From assembly GCA_036426205.1 (NCBI GenBank), contig CM071570.1:2681997-2745996 (forward strand): a stretch of 64,000 nt of DNA, given 5' to 3'. The position numbers were made by a program, and so were the translations under genes. Source of the DNA: Ascaphus truei. Its lineage: Eukaryota; Chordata; Amphibia; Anura; Ascaphidae. The notes below the pieces were generated by a model. It ran no database searches. It had not been told where the DNA came from and was given only the letters and a program-made list of their open reading frames with translations. Below, in pieces: positions 1 through 9,096 of the stretch; the first letter of the stretch is position 1; each line of letters begins with the position of its first letter.

Positions 1-1175
1 GACTACCTCCTTCCCTTTCAGCGCGCGAAGAACTATCTCCTGTTCCAGGAAACTAGTTGCTTTATTGGTTTCTTGGCGTCACATGGTCCTGCCGCCCCTC
101 AGCACTATGGGGTTTGTAGTCCCCGTGGAACCTATCTCTATGGGCCGCCGTGTGCGCGCTGTACACTGCGCATGCAGTGTAACCCATGAATCATCCACCG
201 CGACTTCTGTCCCTCCTCGCACGTGCGCAACATGGCCCAAGATGGCCACCAGAGCGTCTGGCGAACCTATCGCCACCTGCACTGACCTCTGCAGCAGCGG
301 AGGTAGGAGGGGAGAGGCGCAACAACGGGGAACCGGAAGATGACCAGGCTATACATACATCTAACAGACCTTGCAGGGCCAGGCTTACATCTTCCTGGTA
401 ATGGGCAGTTTTCCTTTTACCTTCAATCAATTATTTCAAGTATTTTCATAGCAATGATTGTGATGGAAAGCTGCCCAGCGACCAGCATATTAAAGGTTAA
501 GCCTGGCCCCTGCCCGTCCATTCCTGGGTCCCATCTGGCCACCAGACCCTGGGGCTTCCCCCGTTTTTAAATGCCCAGTAGCCCTTGCCTGCCCATGTAA
601 ATGTAATTCTTTATTGCTGTGTGTTATAAACTGTACCCAAGTATAGCAATGTCATTGTGCCCACTGTAAGGCATAGACAAGGTCTCCGGACATGCAGGGC
701 TGAGAAACCCTTTGTGCAGCTGCATGTCCGGAGGACTGGCTATTGGGGGAGGAGAGGTGCAGGGCACAAAGGGAGAGTGGCCTGGGGCAGAGATCGGGCC
801 GTGGGGCCATCAGGCCAGAAAGAGGAGCATTTGGCCACCCCCCAGACATCCCGGGGGATACCCTGCCGGCTGAGGGAGCCTTAGCTGAGCTCCCACTTGT
901 AGACGCTGCTTCCATTGTCCCGTTCGTATTTTCCTCCAAGACTAACTCGCCTCTGCCCCGTCCCCAACTCTGATTGGCCAATGCAGATGAGCCCTCGCGT
1001 CCTGATTGGTTCCCATGGAGCATCTGCGCTGTGAGTGGTTGCCAGGCCGTCTACCATGATTTCCTATGGCAGCAGGGAATCTATGTAAGGGGAACTCGAT
1101 CACAGCTCCAAGTCTCGTGTTTTGAGCACCGAGGCTGTGCCGGAGACACCTGAAAAGGAGACTGTGAGCCTAACT
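1..1175. other. Unassigned non-coding DNA
   Basis: No recognisable coding or repeat signature. GC-rich patches with CpG and 'gcgcatgc'-type stretches occur around 130-300. Short open frames here have no domain features and lie in several frames at once, as expected by chance. Confidence 0.4.
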
Positions 1176-1260
1176 CAGGGGTCTCCAAACTCAGTTTTCA
1201 AGAGCCGCCAACAGGCCGGCTTTTATGGGTATCCCTGTTTCAGCACCTGGCCTAATTCAA
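1176..1260 (+). mobile_element. Half copy of a hAT-like foldback MITE
   Basis: It starts CAGGGGTCTCCAAACTCAG and runs on through 'ccgccaacagg', 'ttttatgggtatccctg' and 'ttcagcacctgg'. This is the same order of blocks as the left arm of the complete hairpin at 3461-3622 (gtcctcaagggccaccaa, aggttttaaggatatccctg, cttc). The right arm is missing, so it is a truncated or diverged copy. Confidence 0.5.
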
Positions 1261-1833
1261 TGGGAGATTTAAAAGTGTTTCAGTGCAGTGCCGGAGAAGC
1301 AGAGAGCAGAATTGCACAGAGAGTTCTGGACAGTTCCTACCCCCACAGGGGTGGAAGCAAAACCCAGGTAATCGGTGGTTTGGGGCATGAGTCCCAACAA
1401 CAGTGCTCAATCCAAATCTGAACTGTCATTCTATAACAAGCTTAAGTCCACATATCATGGTAATAGGAAACCAATATAGCCAAAAGATATAGTATTGGAC
1501 CCAGTGCTATTTGAATGCAGCAAAGACACTAAATATTGTTATAATAGTCCACGTGTCAGAATAAATGAAGGGTTAACATACCATAGGTGTGTAGACCTCT
1601 GCCATACAGGACCCTTGTGCTGCAGCACTGTTTCTGGTCATCAATTCTCCATGTGAAGGGGAAATACAATACTCATAGATGGCTGGTTCCTTTGCTGCGT
1701 GCAGCACGCTCAATATTCAAGCAGAAGTAGAAATCCTAGGATTCCAGCGGTGCACAGCCAAGTAGAGTAGGGGACCAGCAAGGTGTGGGTTAAAAATATA
1801 TTTATTGTAACAACATAGTATAGGGGACACACA
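1261..1833. other. Unassigned AT-moderate DNA
   Basis: No domain-bearing frame. The last 100 bases include 'ttaaaaatatatttattgtaac', which on the minus strand resembles a retroelement tail downstream of the hammerhead-like motif at 1834-1874. Confidence 0.3.
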
Positions 1834-1874
1834 CTCTGACGCGTTTCGGACTGGTATAGTCCTTTATCAAAGAG
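1834..1874 (-). other. Hammerhead-ribozyme-like fold
   Basis: Read on the minus strand. Stem I is CTCT/AGAG (1871-1874 with 1834-1837). The core is TTGATAA, where the canonical form is CTGATGA. Stem II is GGACT/AGTCC around ATACC. Then comes GAAA, a tiny stem III made from ACGCGT, and GTC. One extra A sits between the core and stem II. The core G-to-A change would be expected to stop cleavage, so this is probably a decayed or divergent copy. Hammerheads of this small type are known from Penelope-like elements. Confidence 0.45.
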
Positions 1875-1879
1875 CTGAT

Positions 1880-2761
1880 TCGCGCCATTAATCCCCACAG
1901 TCTTAAAGAACAAACCCCGCCCCCCTGCATCATCGCGCTGCCCGTTTTTGGCGCGAAAATCGCCGAGATATAATCTGATTGGCTGCTACTCCCAGCGAAT
2001 GGGATAGCCTGCTGCCGTGTGTATGCATCGCGAGGAGGGGAATGACGCGCGTCTGGCACCAGCGCGCAGACCCCTCCTCTGATACAGCCGGCGTCGTTGC
2101 TAGGTTATGTTCCCTAACAATAACATTGGGACATCTCTCCCCGTGTATAATGCATAGCTATACATTGCGAGCTAGCGAATCAGCGGGGGGTGGGGGGGGC
2201 ATGGAGAAACAAAAAGACATGTGGGGAAAAAAGGAAAGAAAGAATTAAAATTAGCATAATAAATCTTACTAGGCTAAAAAGATAGGAACATTTAGATAAC
2301 ATTCAAAGACAATTAAACATTGTATAGCGAATCTAAAACTGGAATGGAGGTGACATCTTCAGGTAGAGAACTATAATTGATCTTCAATGTTTCCATATAG
2401 CCATATTCAATTAATATTCATAAAATCAATATAACATATATACTAATTCATTTTTAACTATTATAATGTATAAGGAAACATGTATTACTCTGGTCTGTGA
2501 ACGTTATACCATGCACATTATAGGGAGACTCATATTGAGCCAATTTGTCTTGAAAATATCAATTGAATCCATTGTCATATCTAATAAGAGGACAAAGTAA
2601 CAGGCCTCCAACGCAAGCTAATCATATATAGATATCCTAGTGGACAATGGGTTTTATTCTAGCAGTGATGTCTAGCAATAAATATTCATTTATTTATACA
2701 AAAGCTTGTTGGATTTTTTGGACCAAATTGTTCATTTTGATATATATAAAGCAAGTCAAAC
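1880..2761. other. Unassigned DNA, AT-rich from 2240
   Basis: 1880-2200 is CpG-containing and has a G-run near 2185-2200. 2240-2760 is AT-rich, with no long frame and no repeat I can name. Confidence 0.3.
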
Positions 2762-3352
2762 ATGGATTGGGAACACAACATAAAAATAAAGAAACAGATG
2801 TTTATAGATTCAGTTAAGGAAATGCTTGAGCTCCCAATCTTGATTCATACCCCTGGGTGCCATTGTCCCAAGGGTATAACTCCAGAACATCTCCCTGCGG
2901 TTCATGCACAAACAGAAAAACACCTGGGAAATATACTAATTTGCATATTGAAATTCTTTAGGTTAGCCTCTATCCCAGGTATCGCAGGTGTTTCTCCACA
3001 TGTTTATAAATATTGGACTGAAGTTCATACACTTTTTTCAGACATTTTGGGGCGTGATGTCCCCCTAGATCCCTATCTCTTCTTGTTGTCACCCCCTGCG
3101 GGGCTTTGCCTAACATCTAATCATTGTAAGCTTCTCATACATCTTGTATCAGCTGCTAGATGTTCCTTGGCATCTCTTTGGGAAAAAAAAACAGGTGCCT
3201 CGTCCTTAGGACATTCTCCTCCTGCACATGTGGGACCTGAGGCTAATGGAGAAACGTACCCACTCAATAAAAGACTCCCCCGAAATGTGTCTAATAATCT
3301 GGACCGCTTGGTTGGATTTTCATTAGAGCGTTTGAACAGTTGTATTGATTGA
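2762..3352 (+). pseudogene. L1-type LINE ORF2 C-terminal fragment
   Basis: A 196-codon open stretch. The middle reads 'YKYWTEVHTLFSDILGRDVP', followed by 'LLIHLVSAARCSLASLW' and, later, 'NGETYPLN'. This is the layout of the C-terminal region of L1/Tx1 ORF2 downstream of the reverse transcriptase: a zinc-binding-like segment, a helical 'LL..LL.AAR..IA..W' block, then an E..T..L block. The first Met is only where the frame opens and is not a true start. No reverse transcriptase lies upstream, so this is a 5'-truncated remnant. Confidence 0.55.
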
Positions 3353-3460
3353 CGAATAAGGACATCTTACAGTCTTTCCTGATCAAATCCAGTAATTAAA
3401 ATGGAGTTATTGTTCATGCTCAGCTGACACGTCCTATCAGTGATGTCACAACGTCTTTTG

Positions 3461-3622
3461 TAGGGGAGGCCAACCCCAGTCCTCAAGGGCCACCAATGGG
3501 TCAGGTTTTAAGGATATCCCTGCTTCGACTGAGCCACTGACTGAGCCTCCTGTGCTGAAGCAGGGATATCCTTAAAACCTGATTTGTTGGTGGCCCTTGA
3601 GGACTGGAGTTGGCCACCCCTT
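3461..3622. mobile_element. hAT-like foldback MITE (complete hairpin)
   Basis: The two halves are inverted copies. The left arm starts 'taggggaggccaaccccag' and passes through 'gtcctcaagggccaccaa', 'aggttttaaggatatccctg' and 'cttc'. The right arm mirrors it and ends 'gagttggccacccct'. A short spacer, itself palindromic, sits near 3535. Ends of the type AGGGGTGGCCAAC are typical of non-autonomous hAT elements. I could not identify an 8-bp target duplication. Confidence 0.65.
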
Positions 3623-4394
3623 TAATAAAAGAACTGAATACTGTATGATATTCCTTCTGCCTGCTTAATGAGCGGAGTTAACCTGCTGATAAATGAACCA
3701 GGAAGTGTGCAGTATGTTCTGACTGTCTGGGGAGCTCATTCAGCAGTGAAGTCTGTAAAGCAGGAGGGAGCTTTATTGTGGCAGAATGTGACTGCAATGC
3801 ACTAAGATACGAAATATGTCTCCAGCGCTTATTAAAATGACGCAGCTTCTCATTCAACCTTCATAAAGCATTGCAGGGCCAAAGAGGTAAAACTGTCCAG
3901 TACTGCAGGGGCCTTAAAAATAGCTATATTGTTCCCGATTTTAATACATCCTAACCCTTCTAATCGTTGGACCAAAACTTTTTCGATCTCTTTTTAGAAA
4001 TGTATGCCACAAAAAAACAAAACACAGGGATGTTTTTCTAATAAATTCCTTTTTCTTTGAATAAGGAAAGTTGTAAATAAAAAGTAGTGGTACTCTGAGC
4101 CACCCTGATAGCGTCACATTGTGCTGCCCGCATCAATTTTGTTATATCCTCCCCAGAGGGAACCTGTAGCACTCAGGTGGTTTCAAAGCATCATATTTAT
4201 CACAGGTGCAATTGTGGGGATTTATCTGCCCTTGCAGCGAGTCAGTGGTGTGAGGGGCACAGGACTCTCCCAGGGTTGGTAGAGATGGGCGAAAGTTTCA
4301 CCGGAACTCGATACCGCTGCGGGATTGGCCAGTTCCTTTCATCCACGCGGAATTCCGTGGATTAGTCTCCAAAGGGCAGATTCGTTTAATTTTC
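3623..4394. other. Unassigned DNA between elements
   Basis: Nothing recognisable. AT-rich around 3950-4090, with a short non-domain frame at 4177-4365. Confidence 0.3.
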
Positions 4395-4398
4395 TTCC

Positions 4399-5867
4399 TG
4401 TAGCAGACTACTTCCCTTACGTAAGGAGCCGGTTTTGTGGCTCGTGAGGATCGGGGGATGTTGTGGCGGCCATCTTTGGTTGGCGCTGCATGTTATTATG
4501 GACTGTGTGTAGCGCGGCCATGTTGGGGTTGGCACCACCAGAAGGGGAGGTCCTAGAGACCCGGATTTCCTCCGCAGGAACTGGAGGCAGCGAGGCAGTC
4601 CTGATGGAGCCGTGGGAGGAGGGTAGTGTCCAGGGAGCAGCCAACTTCTTGGACTAGGCCAGAGTTTACCCGCTAGGCCCCAGGCAGTCCCCTCACTGTA
4701 GATACGTGTGTGAGGGATCGCCAACAGCATAGGGATTACCCTGTAGCAAGATACCTCAGCGGATCAGGAATCAGACTGTGCGCGAGTTACTCCGGTTGGA
4801 GGCAGCACCGCGTGGCGGCCCAGACGTGAGGTGTGAGGGGCTTGGGACTTGACCACCCCTATCTTAGAAGCACCCCCTGGTTACAGGCCTGTAGACGTGC
4901 ACCAACGATAGACGAGGGTGGCGCTGCCCTCACATATACACTTGGGACAAGGGAGGCCCTGATGGACACAGGGTCCCAGGTGCCCAGGGCACCCTAAGTA
5001 TTGGGGGGGAACAAGCACCCATATTGTATTGTACTGTTACTGTGTTACTGTGTTACTGTTATTGCTGTGTTGCATATTATTATCTTTGGGCATTGTAGAC
5101 AGACGTTCACAGGTACACCATTGGAGTCGTTATAATGTGAAATTATAATAGGCTTTATTGTGCCTTGTCCTTTTCATCAGGACATTATCCAAACACAGGG
5201 GGGAACAAAGCTTCCATTCACTTGGGAGTATTTCTAGTGAAATCCTTGCAATTAGTTCACATCTCCATTAGTTAAGCATTTCTCCCATCCCAAACACATA
5301 GCATGAAAATAAGCAGATATAAGCAGTCTCTTAATAATGAAAGTCTTATCTGTTTATCAGCAGTAGAGTAAGCTTCTCTGCTCTCCTGGAACCGCACCCG
5401 TGCATGCACAGAAAAATATCAGCATCCAGGTTTAGAAGTCTTATTGGGTGTCTTGCAATCAGCTCTGCTGTGTGGCTGGCAGAACTCAAGACATTGTGGT
5501 GTCTCCAAAGGTCAGCTCTCAGTCAGAGCTAAAGAGAGGCACTTCCTGTCTCAAAGGCAGGCTTTTTGTAAACAATCTAATCAGGCAGGTGATGTTTAGT
5601 AATTAACTACCACACTGCTAGATTAAAGGAACATTACTGAACAGGGATAAGTCCCCTGTTACAGGCATACTGTGGGATCACAGTAAAGGTATTACATACC
5701 CTGTGTGAGTGTGATTTCTGGTGTATACAGTATAGGTATACCGGTTCCCGTGAGGAGCTATCCCGCCAACGCTGGGTTCCTCATGGGTGGAGGCACTGCA
5801 CCCATTCACCCCAGGCTCCCCGTAGCACATAACGCCCGCAGTTTCCCTTTGGGGTAGGGTTGTTACA
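4399..5867 (+). mobile_element. LTR-like element, TG...CA, with target duplication
   Basis: It begins TGTAGCAGACTAC and ends GGGTTGTTACA. It is flanked by TTCC at 4395-4398 and 5868-5871, and the next base (T) also matches. The interior contains 'ggtggaggcactgcacc' and 'caccccaggctcccc', blocks shared with the units at 9097-12055 and 54094-55760 (minus). TG...CA ends, a 4-5 bp target duplication and no coding capacity suggest a solo LTR, for example of a Gypsy-type element. The superfamily is inferred. Confidence 0.5.
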
Positions 5868-5871
5868 TTCC

Positions 5872-6112
5872 TATTACTGAAAATCCGTCCGACAGATTCA
5901 GAGTCTGAATCCGCAAACGGAATGTGAACCCGCAATCGGATTTATTACGGGAGCAGTATATAAAGAGGGGGGCGGCCTCAAGTTTAAGCCATTGTGCTGT
6001 TTCGGGGATCAGATTTAAATTGAACCCGCCGATGAATACTGTAACATCCGAGAATCCCAATTGAAAGATTTTGAAACTTCCTAAAGATGATGAAATCTGA
6101 CTTTTGATGTCA
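5872..6112. other. Unassigned DNA before the 32-bp array
   Basis: No recognisable feature apart from an imperfect inverted block around 'gtccgacagattcagagtctgaatccg' (5887-5913). Confidence 0.3.
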
Positions 6113-7027
6113 TTGTGCGGATCGGATCAGGTCTGGGAACCCCGGGAACATCGGCGGATCAGGTCTGGGAACCCCGGGAACATCAGCGGATCAGGTCTGG
6201 GAACCCCGGGAACATCGGCGGATCAGGTCTGGGAACCCCGGGAACATCGGCGGATCAGGTCTGGGAACCCCGGGAACATCGGCGGATCAGGTCTGGGAAC
6301 CCCGGGAACATCGGCGGATCAGGTCTGGGAACCCCGGGACATCGGCGGGGATCAGGTTGGGAACCCCGGGAACATCGGGGATCAGGTCTGGGAACCCCGG
6401 GAACATCGCAGATCAGGTCTGGGAACACCGGGAACATCGGCGATCAGGTCTGGGAACACCGGGAAACATCGGCGGATCAGTCTGGGAACCCCGGGAAAAC
6501 ATGGCGGATCAGGTCTGGGAAACCCGGGAACATCGGCGGATCAGGTTGGGAAACCCCGGGAACATCGGCGGATCAGGTCTGGGAACCCCGGGAAACATAC
6601 GGCGGATCAGGTCTGGGAACCCCGGGAACATCGGGGATCAGGTCTGGGAACCCCGGGAACATCGGCGGATCAGGTCTGGGAACCCCGGGAACATCGGGGA
6701 TCAGGTTGGGAACCCGGGAACACGGCGGATCGTTCTGGGAACCCCGGGAAACATCGGCGGATCAGGTCTGGGAACCCCGGGAAAATGGGGATCAGTCTGG
6801 GAACCCCGGAAAATCGGCGGATCAGGTGATCTGGGAAACCTGGGGAACATCGGCGGATCAGGTCTTGGGAACCCCGGGAACATCGGCGGATCGGTCTGGG
6901 AAACCCTGGGAACAGCAGGCGGACATGTCCGGGAAACTGGAACATCGGCGGATCAGGTCTGGGAACCCCGGGAACATCGGCGGATCAGTTCTGGGAACCC
7001 CGGGAACATCGGCGGATCAGGTCTGGA
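6113..7027. repeat. 32-bp minisatellite, about 28 copies
   Basis: The unit is 32 bp, made of ggatcaggtctgggaacc followed by ccgggaacatcggc. Copies up to about 6335 are nearly identical. After that most copies carry single-base gains or losses. Because the unit length is not a multiple of three and has no stop codons, it gives long overlapping open frames on both strands. These are products of the repeat and not proteins. Confidence 0.9.
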
Positions 7028-8280
7028 TAAAAAAAAAAATTTAAACGCCATCCTAAGGCACGTGTAAAGTAAAGAAAATAACCCGGCGCTAGTAAATGAG
7101 TGGATATAATAATTATCTGCTCTAAAACCCAAGGAGATCTAACTACCGCTAAGTTCATAGATATACAAAAATCACAAATATATTGGGGAGCGTTATAAAG
7201 TGCCAAATCAGCGCAGCAATATTAAAAATATCAGTGTTACAACTGTGAATTATAGCTGGTGTAGTGAATAAAAAATAAATATATATAATTATATAAACAC
7301 AAAGATGCTCTCTTTTTCTTCTTCAAAACCAACACGCAGCAGGTCTCCTCCTCCAGGGATCCGTAAAAGAGAGAAAGGAAAGATCCAATGGTATACATTG
7401 TATAGATGTATTTTTCTCAGAGAAAATAAAACTTCAATGGTTACACTCGCATTTCCAACGATTAAAACAGGCAATGTACAAGGGTCTTTTGTCATCATCG
7501 GTGGCCCTGCGCAGTCCTTAGTGTGGGGTATCTCTCTCCCCATCCTCGTGTTACAGGGGAACGCCGGCTCACTCTCCCTGCGTTCACTTCCTGACAGTGA
7601 CGTCTCGCGTCTCGCGATACTTAGGGCTGTTTGCTTAGGCTGCTTTCTGGACTCCAATGTCTTCCCGTCACGGCTATGAGTTTCTGGCTCACCCTTGGGC
7701 ACTTACCTGGTGCCGCCATCCTCCTGCGCCGTGCTGTTCCGGTGCCATGGCAACGCGATGCTGTGTGATGTTACATCGTCCTCCAGCGTCGTGCTCTCCC
7801 ATTCATGGCAACGCCAGTCACTCGTGCGCATGCACGATCGGCACTTGCATTCGCATGCGTGGCTGGCAAGCACTAATCGCACATGCACACGAGCGGCTGT
7901 CAAGTGCTGATCGCGCATGTATCGGAGACAGACCAAGCACTATCCTACATGTTATTTAATAATTCAGTTCTGTACTATGAGAAAATACTTGTAGCATTTC
8001 TTTTGTTTTCAACAACTCTGAATGAAAATGTTAATGTATTATAATGTAACAAGCCTTTTTTCTTTCTGTAGCAACCATTTACAAAGTCACACCCCCTTCC
8101 TCTTCTGAAACAGGTTCTGGCACACCCCTTTTTGAGCCCCGCCCTCTCTCTAACAGTGCCCCACATCACAGGAGAACGGATCGATAGACAACTTAGCGAA
8201 TCACTCATTGTGTGGATTGTATTGCTGCACATATTAAAGGGGAAAAATAAAATATTCAAATGGCAGCTTGGACTGCGGCT
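7028..8280. other. Unassigned DNA
   Basis: It starts with an A-run (7029-7038). An AT-rich segment (7200-7300) leads into 7300-7700, open on both strands without domain character. 7700-7930 has CpG and 'gcgcatgcac' blocks. No gene is supported. Confidence 0.3.
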
Positions 8281-9062
8281 TTACAGCATCCTTTGATTTC
8301 TATAGCAGATCCCATATGTAAAATATCACCTCTATGCCGACGACAATTACTTTTCAACGCCAGACCTTAAACCAGACCAAAGTCTCTGAATGTCCCTCTG
8401 CTACATCGTCCTGAATGTCCCTCTGCTACATCGTCCTGAATGTCCTCTGCTAACACGTCCTGAATGTCCCTCTGCTACATTCTCTGAATGTCCCTCTGCT
8501 ACTGCAGTCTGAATGTCCTCTGCTACATCGTCCTTCCTGAATTTGTTCCCCCTTGCTACATCGTCCTGAATGTCCCTCTGCTACATCGTCCTGAATGTCC
8601 CTCTGCTACATCGTCCTGAATGTCCCTCTGCTACATCGTCCTGAATGTCCCTCTGCTACATCGTCCTGAATGTCCCTCTGCTAATCGTCTTGAATGTCCT
8701 CTGAGAATCGTCCTGAATGTCCCTCTGCTACATCGTCCTGAATGTCCCTCTGCCAGCTTAAATTGAACATGTCAAAGACAAAACTCCCCATACTTCCTCC
8801 CAAGCCTGGCCCTACAGCCCGTTCCCCATTACTGTCAATAGCATGATCATAAACCCAGTATCAAAGCACGCTGCCTAGGAATCACATTCTCCTCTCACAT
8901 TCACACAGTTGCTAAAACCTGCTATTCTTTCCTGCCGTATCATAACTAAGATGCACCCTTCCCTCTGTTGCTCTACTGCTAAAACTATAACCCATGTCCT
9001 CATTCTCTCCCGTCTCGACTATTGTAACTTCCTACTTTGTGGTATTCCTGCCACTCAGTGAA
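8281..9062 (+). pseudogene. L2-type LINE reverse transcriptase remnant
   Basis: The frame reads 'YHLYADDNYFSTPDL' at about 8325-8370, the catalytic YADD block of an L2/Jockey-type reverse transcriptase. Beyond the minisatellite (8383-8755) the homology resumes as 'LNMSKTKLP', and finally 'THVLILSRLDYCNFLLCGIP' near 8990-9050, a conserved C-terminal block of L2. Stops and frame changes make it non-functional. The array interrupts the coding region just after the YADD block. Confidence 0.65.
8383..8755. repeat. 25-bp minisatellite inside the L2 remnant
   Basis: The unit is ctgaatgtccctctgctaca plus tcgtc (25 bp), about 14 copies, some shortened or damaged (8440-8560 and 8680-8715). It interrupts an L2 reverse transcriptase remnant that continues on both sides. 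Confidence 0.85.
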
Positions 9063-9096
9063 CTAAAGACTAGTGTTATGCGCTAATTATAGCAAA

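Noticed and set aside
4463..4657. Short frame MAAIFGW..., possible small secreted protein
   Set aside because: Opens with 'atggcggccatctttg'-like repeat sequence near the start of an LTR-like unit; both strands are open and no signal peptide context is convincing.
6104..7067. Three overlapping 240-309 codon frames
   Set aside because: Translation of the 32-bp minisatellite; frames shift with every indel and no flanking coding sequence exists.
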